A stretch of DNA of 64,000 nucleotides. It comes from Camarhynchus parvulus. Lineage: Eukaryota; Chordata; Aves; Passeriformes; Thraupidae. Positions 10,463 through 25,041 of this stretch are shown one piece after another. The notes beneath the pieces were generated by a model. It did no database searches. It was not told the DNA's origin and worked only from the letters and a program-made list of their open reading frames with translations. The stretch's first letter is position 1; each line of letters opens with the position of its first letter. The stretch covers positions 10,759,024 through 10,823,023 of the forward strand of contig NC_044576.1 in NCBI RefSeq assembly GCF_901933205.1. Reading direction: 5' to 3'. Both the position numbers and the translations under genes were made by a program.

Positions 10463-13400
10463 GCTGCACACTCCTCCCACCATGATCCCTTCTTGAAATT
10501 TACATTATTTCCTTGTTTAAATAAAGTTTATAGTTCAGGTGTAAAAGATTGATTTTGCAACCATCGTGTAGTTTATACACAAAACTCTTTTTAGACTGAT
10601 AAACTTGGAGTAGTGAAAATAAATTATCCCTTTCACTGTCACTATTTGTTGGATTAATCCTTGAGAAATGATAAGCTCAGAGGTAACTGATCACACTTAG
10701 GCCATTAGTTGTCTGCAAGGACTGTAATCACCCAATGGTGCATAGGATATTAACCTGAAAGGCAGATCTGTCACAGTGGAACTGGTCATGTTTGGGAGCT
10801 TGTTAAAGCACAACACTATCTAAGCACGTTTATTTGGCATAAACTGATACTGTTTTACACATGGGCAAAACTTTATAGCTCAATTGACATTCCTATCCCG
10901 TTTTGAACAAAATTCCACAAGCTTGAAAATGTCAGTTAATCTTGTAGAAAATCAATTTTTGCTGGTTGGCAATAGGTTTATTAATTTTATTTTATCCCAA
11001 CAGATAAAACAACAACTAGGGTTATAATCTTAGTGCTGAGCTGTCACAACTAAAAAGCATTTTAAAACTGTACATTGTGGGTTGTTTACAGCAGAGTGAG
11101 CAGGTGTGCTGTGCAGCTGTGAAACATGAAGGACTGTAAGATACTGTGGCATAGAAATATCCAGTGATTGACATCATTCAGTTAAACTAACAGGAGATAT
11201 AAAGAAAGGTTCAAGATGCCAGTATGAGGGTCTGTTTCCAATGGGGTGATGCTCGTGGGTTGACTCATACAAAACAAATAACTTAATATCCATTGCTTCA
11301 CTTTTCTATTGGCACAAATCGAAGATGATCCTTTACCTACTCTCTCTCAAAAAGCTCCATATTTTTTTAAAAAATCAGCATTTACACCTACTAGGTTCTA
11401 AATCTAGCTCTACCTAAAATTTAAAATAAAAGCTTTGTTGGCTTGAATGCTGTAAGATGATTAACACCTGGGTTCATCAGCTATGACAAGGTATTTGCTA
11501 TTACATTTCAAAGTATATATGCCAAGCAGAATCAAAATATCATCTAGTGTCATTTATTAAGTGAGGCAAGCTTTTAAAAGAAGAAGCATTGCTTAGATCT
11601 TCCATATTGACTCTGTTATAGAAGACTTTTGAGGTTATTTTTAATCTGCATCAACAGCAACTGGTTTTTCTAGGGGAATGTCTCATCAACCTCAAACTGA
11701 TGTGACATACCCTTGAATATACGAATATTCAATTATGTCATAAATTTGCAGCACATAGGATCTGTTTAACTAACAGCAGTATGGTCAAGAATGTGCACTT
11801 TAAAGAAGGTAAAATCAAATCCACTGAGTGCATATGTGCAGTATTAAAGGTGCTGTAGAGTTTGGTTTGTTGAATTTGGAGCATCTCGAGTTGTTTGCCC
11901 TTTACTGAAGGCCAGCAGACCCCTCTGGAACCACCGGCCAGTGACTCAGAGAGAGCAGGTTATTAGAGACCCTAACAGAAACCTACCTTAGGTGGTAGGA
12001 ATACTTACATCCTTGAGATAAGGAAATGCAATTACAACATGTACCCTTTGCCTGGTGACGATCATTCAGGGAATTACATTTGAATGGACTACTGCATCCA
12101 GCTCATAATTGGATTATGATGCAGAGTCAGACTCCTGATCAGTTATATAGCAAAACTGAAAAAACACAGCCCTTCAGTTTTAATCCAGTTTTAATGACCT
12201 TCATCAGTCATTACTATCTAGTGTCCTTCAGGCAACTCCTTATCTACCAAAATTGCTAGTATAAGCAAAGTAAAAAAATTACTAATAAAGGGAAATTTAA
12301 TTTTAGAACATAAATATGACCACAGAAATCAAAAGGAACAGGTTTGCCTTCTAGCTGAATTTTTTTGTGATTTATTAAAAGGAAATTCAACTTACCCTTC
12401 TGCTTCAAAACGAAATGAAAAAGCAGTTCACACAAATTCCCTTTATATAGTGTGGTGTTTGTTAAATGATATGGCTGAAGTGGATACTGGGGCCACAAAT
12501 GAGCTTTTTCAGTTTTGCTCATATATTTGTTATGCAAATACTGGGGTCAGTTTTAAGGGTTGAGAAATTTCTTTTTTTTTAACAAAATAAAGCCAAAGTT
12601 GTAGAAAATACAATCCAGAACTAACTAACCCCAGATCTGTAGATACAAAAGATATAAAAACATAAAGTAAGCTTCAGCAATTTTAGGTCATATTTTAAAA
12701 TTGTTTGCTGTTTTATAAAAGCAAAAAATAGCAGATGACCACCAGTGGCTCTTGTAAAAGGAAAGATACACTTGTGATTAATCTTAGGGAAGCCCGGTAC
12801 CTTCCAGATAGTCTGACCCAGTAATCAGAATTCTAAACTTTCCTCCCCTCTCTGTATCTGATGTACTTACCTTAATGTAATTTTCTAGCTATGTGCTAGA
12901 ATGCTCATTCTGGTCTCTCTTGCACATGACAGCTGCTTCTCTCTTGGTCAGAGATGGATCTTGGAAAAAATCTGTATACATGCACAAAATGCTCAAATGG
13001 ACATCATTTTCAAGGAAAGAAAAAAGAAACCAGAGGTTTTGCTCCTGTTGTTTCCCAGAAATAAGTATTAGGATTTTGTAACTCCCTTCTGGTTCTGATG
13101 CATTCTACTCTAAAATGTTTGATCCTAGATGGGGTTTGTTTTATAAACCTCAGCAAGCCAACACATCAGTGCCTCACCTGAGGGATAGAAATACCTCAGC
13201 TTCGCAGATTTTCTGTGTTTTGTCAGTTTATACTGTGGTCTCTTAAAAAGAGGATGTTTTCTATTTTTCATTTGCATTTTACATAAACTATTTAAGTTTT
13301 GTCATCACCCCTAATAATAGTGTTATTCCTTCTGAATGACTCCAGCAGGATTCACAGCTGCATTCTAACATCTTTAGGCTCCCTGCTCAGCAATTAGAGA

Positions 13401-16400
13401 TGTTTAAGATCAACTGGCTGACCTAGCCAAGATAAAATACCAAAGCAGACGATACATTTAGGATTCCCCTTAGACATAGTGCAGGGACTTAAATACAATT
13501 CCATTCACAGCTGTGAGTCTTGTCCTGCAGTTAAAAGTGCCCACATGGCCTGTTCTCCATCTCAACCCCCCCACAAACAGCAAACTGAAGATGTAGCAGG
13601 TTTCCTTCTTAGCAAATGATCAGTCAATACTCACAAATGTATGTTCTGGACAATCTATCTTCGAGGATCTTCCTCTACCAGATGGGCAGCAGAGCTCTGA
13701 ATGCACATTAGTCCTTTTACACCACCAATGGAAACTATTTCTCTCTGTAGTTCAGATGAGGTAGATGTAAAAAACTGGTGTTGAGTGGATAAGATGTGGA
13801 TTAGACAGTACCCAACAGATAAAATATTTTTCCAATTCCTGTTGCAGTTTGGAAATAGCACAGATACCAGACAATTGACCACAAAGACACAGGTAATTCT
13901 GTTTCTGAATGGCAGCAGACCTCTGGGGAACATAGGAAATTTCTTCAATTCCAGAATAAGATAGAACTTAATGGACCCAGATTTTGAGAAGCAATATTTT
14001 AAATTATTAGGTGCCCAAGTTCTTGGGAATGTTACCAGAACAAAATCTCAACAGATCCAATTTCTAGGCAACTCTGAAACAGTTGTAAGGGCTGGTTTTT
14101 CTGCTGCATCACTGCATATACATGCAGCTCTAACACATGAACATGATAAGTCTCTGGAGATTTGTACTGTTTCTTCCACCTAACACAGTTTATATTATAA
14201 GAAAATTAAAGAATTGAAGCATTAAACAGGGAGATCAGTAAAGCTCCATCAGCTTATCTCTATCCTTTTATGAAAGTGTGGTATGAGCAAGACATGGCTT
14301 ATGATCTAGGAAAACCTTATCAATTCTTATCTTTTGGTAAAACTTTTGAAGAAAGATACATTTGATAACAGTTGTTCTCCCATGAGTCAGATCATACTTA
14401 CACAATGGAATCTGATAAGAAATCTAAAACATTATCCTATGTGAGAGATTACTTAGTCATTAGATTTACTTTCCTTAGTTATGCAGCAGAGAATGAGGGA
14501 AAACAAACAAACAAGGAAGAAAGAAAGTAAATTTTTTCTGCAACCTAGCATCCCTGTAGAATAGCTGGGATGGGAATTCTGAAATCTGCAGGTAAACCTG
14601 TGTGGTAATGGCTGAAAGCCTTTAGCTGGGAAACATCCACGAAACTCAGCCAGGGAATTTTAATGGTTTCAGAGGACCCCAGGTACTCCATGCCTCCTTC
14701 TAGCATTAGGAAGAACCATAAGAATATTAAATATGATGTGCTGCCAGTGGATTAAAGCCAAACCTGCTCAACTCTCAGCAAAGGAGAACTTGGGGGGAAA
14801 ATGGAGTCTGATTTACCAAGATGTCATGTGGTCAAAAAGACTGCTTCTTTCTATAGCAGCTCTGCATGCTACGCTCAAAAAACTAATTGCCAAGGAAGTT
14901 TCAGAACCAGAACTAATTTTATACAGCTTTCAAGCCTCTCATTTTCAGAACACAAGTTAAACTCCTCATTTTGCTGTTTTGAAGTGAGCTGATCACTAAC
15001 TGATTATGATAACTTAGCATATCCTGATCTGTGTAAAGCTATGTTGTGCTCTTTCACATAAAATAGTGATGTACAGCCTTGCTAGTTTATAGTAGCAATC
15101 TGTGAGACAATAATTTAAACTGTGTCACTGTGCTGCAAGTTCCTGATATTGATTCTCTGAGCGAGTCCTGGTACAGCATCCGTGTGATAAACAGGTGTGG
15201 TCAATTCTCCATGTTTACCTCTTTCAAAACAATAGTCATTTTTTATATTTGTATTCTAGTATTTCCACTGTGATTTATTTGCTGAGCTTTAAATCATACA
15301 GAGTTAAGTGTCTATAGCTAGCTTTAAGAGGGCTCATTGGCATCAGCTCAAGACTTCATCAGAAATACAGGGCACTAAGCATATGTCACCTCTTATGTCA
15401 TGAAACAACCCAGTAGGTGAAGTGTTACCTCCTCCTCTCCTGCAATTCAATTTTATTGACACAAAACCAAACAAAAATATGGGAAGTTCAGCAGTCCCCC
15501 ACCTTTGGAAAATAAGAAACACTGATAAAATTATTTGTATGCTAATTTACAGTGCACTGATGCAGGAATGGGAGGGAAAAAATGTAGACAGTGTGGCACT
15601 TTATCCCACTGCTAACACTGAAAGAAAACTCTGCTGTGTGTGCCCTAGACCTTAACTTGAGGATAAACACATTACAGGAAGAATGGAATTGCTGATGAGA
15701 CCTGTTTATATTTATGAAAAAAGCATGGCATCAGAGAAATGCTGTCAGCTCAATAGTACACTGTTATTTTGGGGAGTGGATCCCAGGGAGATTTCTATGT
15801 TTAAATGTACACAGGTAGATGTAGAAGAAGAAGGAATACTGAATATAGATCATGAGTTTCCAAGCGGAGATGGGGAGCAGAGCTTGGAGCATTGGATTTT
15901 AAAGAGTGGGCTTCACCAGACTGAACTGAACCTTAACCCTAACCCAAATCCCTTTCCATCTATCAATTTTCTATTCTAGGAAAAACAATTCAAACTTTGC
16001 TATCAAGAAAAGAGGTGACCAGATTTCAATTTTTTATTTTTTAAGTCATGGTTCTCTCCTGCCAAAGAACTTTCAAGTTAAACCTATGTTAACAGAAGTA
16101 CCTGGCCTTCGCTTTCAGATTACATTAGATTCCTTCTCTCTCATATACTTCAAATAATTGATTTAAACTACAGATATCAAAGTGGTCTCTTGGGTTTTTT
16201 GAAAATGGTAGGCAAGTTGCTAGATTAAAGTAATTTTGACTGAACTATTGTTTCTATGCCTTGAATTAAAAAAGGAGAAAATCAAACAGCACGTTAAAAC
16301 AAAGGCATCAAGCAGCTCTTGCTTTGACAATAACAGAGTTTTAGACACAGCTTTCTTCCTTCCTTTGGGCAGGCCAAGTGCTCCTCCCTTCTCCCTTCCC

Positions 16401-19400
16401 ATATTCTTTATCCAGGTTTAGTAAAAATTTGGACCATACTCTAATCAGCTTCTGTCTTGTCTTTTCATAAACAGACAGAAACATTTCACTCTAAATTCAC
16501 AACCTAGTAATGTTTTCAAGTCTGTTTCTTACCTGTTTCAGAGGCAGCTAAACTAAAGTTTCAGGAGATGTTATTTCTAGGATCACTGAGGAATCCTGTT
16601 TTTTTCCCCTCAGATCATCAATTCACCTTTTTATCCTGTAGGACAACTGTATTGTCCTGTATTACCAACTCTAATTCCTCCTTGCATCTTCGGCAGCAAG
16701 CAGCCCCCTTACAGGAATACTACAAAACAGCATGGGGCATGACTCCTAATCTTTGGCCAACAGCACAAGGAAATTACTCACTGCAATGTCACTTAGGTGT
16801 GTCACAGAGGAGTAAACATTGCCTTCTTCCACTGGGAACAGTGCAAGGAGTAATGCTGGAGGTGTCCTGCCACTTTGTGTTCCCATAGAGATGAACTGCA
16901 CCATTTACCTCCCATCAAAAGTGGTAATAGCAAGCAATTTATGCTTGAACAGCCACTGGCCAACATTGCCTTGGAAACATGTGCTTGCAATTCATATCTT
17001 GCCCTTATGAATAGCCACCTGGCTCTTGTTATCAATTTAAAATAATCTAGCCTGCTGATAGGAAAAAAATTCTGCCAAGCTCCTATTATGTTGTTATTGC
17101 TGGGAAATGACTGTGTAATGTCTCACTGATAAGTGTTAGAACACATGTATCCAAAAGCATTGTCAATGTTTTATTTGCAATAGAAATTCAAAGTCCTTGG
17201 GAGAAACTTGTGCTTGAAAACACATGGCAGAAAATACAGAATAGCAAAAGAAAATAATAAACTCACCAAGCTGCTGTTAAGGTCTGATGATCACAGTGAA
17301 ATGAAGCTGCTTTGTATTTTACTGAAGGGACACAACCATTAATGAATTCTCAGCAAGCACCAACTATTGTGGTTTTTATTGCTGTTATGAGCTGAAAATT
17401 AAGATAACAGGTATTACAGATTTCCATTTCCCATAGATTTTTTCAAGAGAGCAAACACAAAATTCTCTGCGTTTCAGCTGATCGTGTTGTCGGAAGCACA
17501 TAGAGCTTAACATACCAAATCTGCTTCTTTTGCACATGTTTGATCCTAATTTGTACAAAAGCAGAGGAGCATTTTATAGCAGACAGCTAGTAAAATACTT
17601 CATAATTTCAGTTCCTCTGAAAAGCAGATACCCTGAGCACCTGATGGGTTGGTGAGGCCCAGCCATGCATCCACCCAGCTCCTGCAACTGCACGTGGTGG
17701 TTCTGTTTCAGCAATGCTGCTCTGAGCTGCAGTGCTGACATGCAAAGAAAAGGCTGTCAGTGCCCAAGGAAGCAGATTCATCTCCTTACCTTTGATTGAT
17801 ACATCTCAGCTGACTTGAAACTACCTAAGGTGCAGTTATTGCAGAGGCTTCGGTGCAGAAATATTCTTGGAGGGTTCCTGCAAGGGTAAACGAGAAAAGC
17901 TCTATTTAAAGCCCCCTGAAGTTCAGCTAATAGATAAAAACAAGGAAGAGATGAAGACTCAAAGAAGTAGAAATAAAACAAATGAGAATGAACAGAGTTC
18001 TACACCCTCAGATTCTCTCTCAAGAGAGGGGAAGATCTTGAATGTTGCTTGAGGCCAAAATGATTCAAACTGAAAACGTTTAGTAGGTTATTAAAACACA
18101 GCAGACTTAACTTGAATGACAAATCAAAGACAATGTTTAATAACTCTGAGAAATGTAATAACCATGAATGTCAACTACTTAACTAATAAAATATCATTTT
18201 GCTATTCCATGGGGGACACCCCTTACAGCCTTTAAGTAGCTTTATATGTAGTTTTGAAGATTAAACATTATTTTTGTTAGTAAGACAAAAGAAACTCTAT
18301 ACAATTATTAACAATCATTTCAGCTACCTATTCTAGTATAAAATATACCTTTTATAGTATAATGAAAGTATTAATTATGTTTATTTATAAATTGGTTTTG
18401 GCACTTTTACTTGGATTTGAGGACTCATTCTAGGCAGACAGGAACATGCTTGTTTCCCAGGAGTGGGAATCTACACAAGAACTCCTCAAACATTCTCATT
18501 TTTCAAGTGCTCTCATTGTTTGTCTGCCTTACCAGGACATCTCAGGTACCCAAGCTAGAAACCAGGTTTTCCCCAGCTGTGCCTGTGCCCAGCCCTGTGC
18601 ACAGCCCAGCCTGCTGGGTACAGCAGAGTGCCTCTTTCACAGGGTCAGCCATTGCCATTGTTCCTGTGGACAGTCCCCTAAAGCTGGAGTGATTTTAGGT
18701 ATTAACTTATAAAAATTAGTTTTCAAAACCTGGAGAACAACTGTGCTCCTGTTTTGGTACCTGTGTCGCCATGGCAATAGTACATTGCATTTCTCTGGCA
18801 TCTATTTTCCCACACAAATGGGGCCCAACTGTTTAATCACTGTTTAACCTGTTAACACTGTTTAACCGCTGTTAAAGATAAAAAACCTTTCCTGAGGAAC
18901 ATACTCTGTGACTGTAACAGAGATAAATAATGTAAACGATAATATTTTCAACAACTCACACAGTTTGCCAGAATAAAGACCAAATTCAGAACTATTTTGA
19001 GAGTATTTGACAAAAATAAACCTTAGGACTGCAGGACTCAAAACCACTGGAGAGCTCCCACTAACCTGAGACAGAGTGATATACACAATTTTATACATAA
19101 CACACATAACATATACATAACACATTTAAGCACTGCAGATACATTTGAAATATTTCTTAAACAGCTTTTATAATTGATATTGTGTGAGGAGCTGAAAACT
19201 TTTCTTGTCATTGAGTCCTGCCATATTGTCGCCAACACTTAATCCCCACTTATTAAAAATACAGGTTTTGCTTTAAGATAGTATTTAAAACATGGTATTA
19301 TAAAGAAACAGGAATAGAAATATTTTCACTTTGCTTGTAGAACTTTTCCACTGAAAGGCTTTTCACTTTTTTTCACCATTAGTCATGAAACCTAGAAATG

Positions 19401-22400
19401 CACTTCACTCATGAAAATGACAGATGAGATTCTCCAGAAGGTGGCAATTGCAGCTTGAAGCTAAATACCATGTAGTAGAAAACAGCCTATAGAGGACAAT
19501 CAGAGACTTCAATATAATATTTGCTCCACTAGTTTTTGATGCATAAATAAAAGCTCTACTTAACAGGCTTAGGAAATCCCATAAATACACCCCTTCTTCC
19601 ATTTTGGCTGCAGCTCTAGAATAAAAAGGTAAAAGAATTTTAAAAGTACATAATTTCCTCCTGTCTTTACTTTCTGTGAATATGTATGGCTGCTTAGGCA
19701 GGGTGGAGAGGCTGTAAGGGGATAGAGAAATTAAATGCTTATGATCTGTAGGCAATGTAGTGCTGGGCAAGCCCCTTCTGAATGGGACACCTCCACAGGG
19801 GTGTCATTGGACACATAAAGTGCAAGACAGGAGATAATCAAGAGAACAACTAATGCAGACAATATGATTTTGCTGAAGGGGTTTCAGGATTTCCAACTAA
19901 ATCTGGTGAAACTCTGTGTCTGTCCATCTCAGCTAAAGAAACTTGCATGGTTTAACTTCTCTTACATCAAAAGAAAACTTTGCATTATAAATATGTTTGG
20001 GTATAATTGTTGGGGCAGGATGGAAATTTGCATAGAAATTTTATTTCTACACAGCTGGAACACAAGGCAAAGGTGGCCAAGAGTTGTAGCACAGCTGTGC
20101 AGATGGGAAGAAAGGGGAAAGATTTTGTTCAGGATCCTCCCAAGTAAGCCCAGAAAGCCTGATGAGGAAAGGAAACAGTGAAATTCAGGCTGCTGCACTG
20201 CTGAGCAGGTGCAGGTGTGTTTGCGTGAAGCCTAACACAGCAATCTCAGGCTCTGAAATCAGACACCTAAACATGGGTTGACTGCTGCTCTCGCATTCTG
20301 TGTATTTAGTCCACCAGCTTGAAATTTTATCTGAATTTAAACACCCTGGGAGAGGATGCCAGCCAGTTACACACTGTAGAGTCTTCCTCCCACTGCAAAT
20401 ATGCCAGAAGTTTCTTTGCAGGATGAACACAGAAGCTCAGCTCAGAGGGACAAACTGTGCCACTAGCAAAAGTCATAAACAAAGCAGAGCTCACAGAAAG
20501 CCAGGAAAAAGCTCTTACAAGTGTCTACCCTGAAGCACTGATCTAAACAGCTCAACTGATGTCTGAATCTTCACTGGGGTCACAGGCCATAAAAAGAGAC
20601 TTTAACTGCAGATGCCTCGGGAAAGAGTCATTTGTGCTAGAGAGAGCACAGAGTATCCAGTCATGCTGCTGGTGTTGAGAGGTTTAGCAGAGCTTAAAAG
20701 AGACACAAGGCTGTGCCTAGCTTTCCAGGCAATCTTGCATTATTTATTCCCCTGAGCGTTTTTGGTCAGACTGCAACCCAGGAATCATTTTTCACTCCTT
20801 AGCTCTCCAGGTGCTAAGCAACAGAGCAGAGCCATTGGGTAGTGCTAAAGTCACAGGCCCTGTGCAAAGCTTCTCCTCTGCATGTTTAAACTGAAGAGTT
20901 TGATGCCTTCACAACAGGAAACCAGCCACAGCAAAGAACACACCTCTCCTCTGCTCTAACTGTGCATTAGCCACCTGCTCCCCCATATTTATGTGTTATA
21001 AGTAAAAAATAAAGCAGAAAGTATGAGTTGCTACTGATTGAATGGCTTCCTGTTTGCACCTTGTAGCTTCCACTAAAAATTGCCACTTGAAAACTAAAGA
21101 GAATGAAAAGAGCCTTTCAACGATTGTGTTTTGTTCACATGTGACAGGATAGCTCCTCCTGAGTATGTACTTAACCTGAAATTGTGTTTTAGGAAGATAA
21201 ACCCAGCAGCTGATTAACAAATGCTGCTTTCATCCTGAATTACTTATAAGGTCTGTGGAGGTCATATTAGCACTATATGAATTGGTTCTAATCAGGGATA
21301 TAACAGCAAATACAGATTAGTTTATAATTAATGCAAAATTAGGTGGTCATCAGGAATGCTGATTTAAGCCTTCTGGAAGACAATAGACCACAATTTCAAA
21401 CTCTATCTTTTTAGCACCTACTGAAGAAAGGTGTTCCTCAAGGAAGAAAAGGTGTCCCTGACAAAAATGATGAAAAAAGACCAGATCTGATAACACCTTG
21501 CTGAATTTTTAAAGTTTCAAGTAATATGACTTAGTAAGAGCTCATTTTCTATTTCTAGATGTGGCTCCTGCCCTGTGGACTTTTGTCCAGCCTGAGATCA
21601 GCCTGTATGATGCCTTGCAGGCTGTCAGATGCAGCATCACTGTTCTGCTCCTCTGAGCACTGCCTCAGGACAGGAGAGCTGACCAGGTAAGCCCAGACTG
21701 ACAGAGCCACATTGCACAGATGCCCTTCCAGCAGAGATGGGCTTTCACCAGTGTAATAAATGCAGTTTGGTTTTCTCAAAAGGAAGGGAAGCTGGCAGCT
21801 TCCCTTCTGCATAGGAGGTGTTAGAGCTGGGGGAGCATTTCCCTTGAGATGGTTACACCAGGACAGGTTAAACAGGACAGGAAATGCTGGAAATGAAAAG
21901 CGACACCAGAAGGAACCTAAAAGCTCGAGGACTGGGAGTTTATTCCAAGAAGTGCAGCTCAGATGTTCTATAGACCAATCCTTGCTGGGACCAAATATGC
22001 CTTTCCTGTACACAGCCTGGTTTAAAAGTTAATTATCTGATAACTCTGGGCCATAGGAAACTGAGCATGCAATAGGAATGTTTTCCCATTCTGATTTTGG
22101 AAACTTCCAGTATGTTTAGCATAAGAGTACTTTTGCACTTACCTGCAAACCAGTTTGTGGTCTGTACAGATGCCATTTGAATGAAGCACAGTGCTCTCTG
22201 AAAATAAACATTAACTTAAGGTTACAAGAAGCTTCATAAATTTCTCAACTCTGTTGGAGACTTGCTGGGAAAAATAATATAAAAATCAGTCTAAATTACA
22301 CTTCAGAGCTGAACCCTTCAGAAGGTGGCTGATATGGCATCGGGAATAGTATTACTTAAAAAAAACAGTTGAAAGAAAGCAACCATTCATATCTTCAAAA

Positions 22401-23146
22401 TACTACTCCAGGTTTTTTTTTCAAATCAGTAGTTTAGTCATTGCAACCTACTGGCTGATGCTCTGGGGGCAAAACCTATCACTGCTCTTAGTCCAGCTCC
22501 AGATGAAATGTCTCAAAACAGTTCACAGTGGTTTTGTGTCTCAAAATAGACTTACATAATCATTCCAAATGAATGCATTGGAGACTGAACTATTTCTGAT
22601 CCCTAAACCCAAATACATCTTTTAAATATTGCACCATTTCCTGAGTTTTTAGGTAATAAATATTGATTAAAAATTCCCAGGCAAAATTTTAAATGTTCTG
22701 TTTTTCATAGCTGCAGGACACCAATTAATGCAGAAAAGGAAAGCAGTTCACTTAAGAACTGCAAAGATACTTTGCCAGTAATGACAAGGAGGGCATGAAG
22801 CAGATCAGCAGATAAATCATACTCTGGAAAATTCATATCCTTTACCAATTTCAGTAATTGCTTTTTTGCTGTACCTATATAGGCTAGTGCAGAGAAAATA
22901 AATGTCATTACTTATAAAGGTAGACAGGGAATTAGGCAATGAAAATAACAGCTATAAAACAGATGAGCCGGGCATCAATTGCTCCTCTGTACAGACACAT
23001 TTCTATGTTCCCATGGGTCCATAACTTGCCAGTGCAGCCACAATCCTTCTCTCCATAGAGGCACTTAGCTTAGTCTTAAACTAAGTGGAAGACAAATTGA
23101 AAATCTGCTCCTCCATGGTTAAACACTTACAGCCTTCAATGGAAAC
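10463..23146. other. 12.7-kb interval with no supported gene
   Basis: Short open frames on both strands, including a 152-codon frame at 21555-22013 (minus) and about 98 codons at 15683-15979 (plus), show no domain or splice context I can recognise. No collectin motif was convincingly found, although the interval lies between the live SP-A-like gene and the first pseudogene. A short accctaaccc-like telomere-type string at 15,930-15,945 is too brief to call. Confidence 0.55.
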
Positions 23147-23530
23147 ATTTTTCTTAATTGTCAAACTTGTAGTACTGCGTTTGTTGTCATGATATCCACC
23201 CATTCCTAGTGAATACAGTCCATAATTTTGTAGTTCACCTGAGGTGAAAGAAGCTCCCATCAAGAAAATCATAAAAGCTTATAGGATCACTTCTCTCACA
23301 TTAAGGACCTATCACACAAACAGGGCCTTTTGCTTTTTTTTCTGCATGAGCTAAATTCCACTTGAGGAACATTTCAGTAGCAGGCTTTTGTATTTAATTT
23401 AAGACAAAAAAAAATCTGCTTTCCACTGCATCTAAATCTTGATTTACATCCCCTGTTCCTCAGCTGATGCCTATAGATTGCCAGAACACATCATCTTATT
23501 CTCTTCTCGTGATTTTCTACTGCACACAAA
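23147..23530 (-). pseudogene. Degraded C-type lectin exon of the SP-D-like pseudogene
   Basis: The C-terminal part (23,240-23,147) reads GELQNYG, then GGYHDNKRSTTSLTIKK. This aligns without gaps to the CRD end W-N-D-x-x-C-S-T-x-x-L-T-I-C-E-F, with Trp, both Cys and Glu mutated, and to the preceding GEPNN motif. An N-terminal fragment near 23,520-23,480 (SREENKMM) resembles the PRNEEENKAI block but lies about 130 nt too far away, so an insertion or an unrelated match is possible. Cysteine loss and stops rule out function. Confidence 0.42.
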
Positions 23531-24206
23531 GCAGCTTGCCTGGCTGGTTTACTGTTTTGTTCCTCTTTGTAGTTATAGCACAATTCATTTTCCAATCACA
23601 TGGGAAGAGCTGCATGAAAATAGCTGAAACTTCAAAAAAGAAATTATTTCCATGTCAGTAGCTACTGCAGTGGACTTCTGTACTCAGAGGATAAATACCA
23701 CTCTAGGCTCTAAGTGATCATTATCAGTCAATTTTAGAACCAGAATAAAAGTGCCCCAGGAGCAAAGGCATCACTAAATACTGAAGAAACATAGGACTGT
23801 ATGCACTGTCCCTTATTTACATCATAAAAGAATGTATCAGAAGCTGCATTTAGAGAGCAATCTCTCCAAGTTTACAGCTCAGCTCAAAGATTAAATAGAG
23901 ACAAATTTTTCATTTGTTTCAAGATTATTAACAAATGCTTCTCTCACGCTGTATTTATGAGGAACTCAGGCAGAAAGAACCACCAGCCTGCTAAGCATGC
24001 CATAACTTATTACCCTTGAAACACACATTTTAACACGTAATGATTGAAAATATGAAATCTGGATTTTACTAGGATATTCAAAATTGAATGTCCATGAGAG
24101 AACAATTATAAATACACCCTGTTTCTGGGTATTCCAGGCCCCTTTTAGGGGCACAGCACAAGCACATCCATCATTTTACCAGGCCAAAAATTATACTCAC
24201 CTTTAC

Positions 24207-24294
24207 CTTATTTTTTTGTGTCCATTTAATTCAGCCTCCAAAACCTGTGCTTCTGTTTCCAAAGCAGTTACTTGTCTCTGCAAGTCATCAGTTC
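24207..24294 (-). pseudogene. Neck (coiled-coil) exon relic of the SP-D-like pseudogene
   Basis: Between an AG acceptor (cccacttatag) and donor GTAAAG the minus strand encodes DDLQRQVTALETEAQVLEAE and then LNGHKKI, a clean heptad coiled coil with the spacing and KK ending of SP-D necks (human: DVASLRQQVEALQGQ…YKK). It enters in phase 1. Its 88-nt length gives an exit phase that does not match phase 1, possibly a slip in the run of seven A residues. Confidence 0.65.
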
Positions 24295-24933
24295 CTATAA
24301 GTGGGACTCAAGGCTGTTATTAAATAATTTATACTAAAATCACTGCACAACACCTGTCTCCAAGATGCTCAGCTCTCCTATAATCTGATGCCACGTGAAA
24401 GAGATATTTGGTTTCCAGAGCAGAAATCACAGGCCACACTGCAGATTTGTTCAGGGAATTTGTCCAACTGGGAGTGCCTTGTTCCTGACCAAAGTGAACA
24501 CTTGGATAGGCTTTGAATTCTCAGGGCTGCCAAAGTCATCTTCTGTTCAGAGGGAAAAGCCCAGTTCTCACAGGCAAAACAGACATGTGAACATTTTAAA
24601 ATTAATTAAAGTTGGAGCAAAAAATGCATGAACAGGCAAAGAATGAGAGAAGAAAAAATGCTGTTTATAACACAAGATAGAGGGCTTGGTATTTCACCCA
24701 CAGAAAACAACAAGCTGGTGACTCACTCCAGACAATTTCTCCCTCCAGTTCTGTTGGGCAGCTCATCTCCTATGTAACAGATGGTTTCTTTTTCTGCTGC
24801 TTACACTTCTGGATGTCACACCTTTCCTGGAATTGTGCTATAGGAATACCAGACACTAACACAAATATTTTTTGGAAAATATACTAAAAGCTTGAAAACC
24901 AGACTATAGAAACATGAGAAATTTATTTCTTAC

Positions 24934-25041
24934 TTCCATATTCTACTTTTGTTCCTCTCTCTCCTTGCAGCTCTAAAGTTCCTTTTCTTCCTGAATATCT
25001 CATTTTTCCAGGGAAACTCTATAGGCCTCTCAATTCTTCTT
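24934..25041 (-). pseudogene. Collagen exon relic of the SP-D-like pseudogene
   Basis: 108-nt segment between acceptor ttttaagttctag and donor GTAAGA. 108 is 2 x 54, a typical collagen exon size, and the phase is 1-1. The frame shows decayed Gly-X-Y triplets: GKM RYS GRK GTL ELQ GER GTK VEY G, with Gly replaced by Arg, Glu and Val at alternate positions. An in-frame TAG stands at 25,021-25,019, so no product can be made through this exon. Confidence 0.68.

Noticed and set aside
13655..13760. Minus-strand SELQREIVSIGG segment, weakly neck-like
   Set aside because: No collagen or CRD partner at the right spacing, and the helix pattern fades after a few residues.
15931..15945. Telomere-like ccttaaccctaaccc
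   Set aside because: About two units only; too short for an interstitial telomere.
21555..22013. 152-codon minus-strand open frame, the longest outside the GC-rich block
   Set aside because: No domain, signal peptide, splice context or gene-like composition was recognised. The plus strand is also open over part of it, so it is best read as chance.
22705..22908. Minus-strand frame with AYIGTAKKQ and KDMNFPEY, faintly CRD-like, after a good acceptor
   Set aside because: It lies downstream of the apparent CRD end of the SP-D-like pseudogene, lacks cysteines and WND, and the similarity is too slight.
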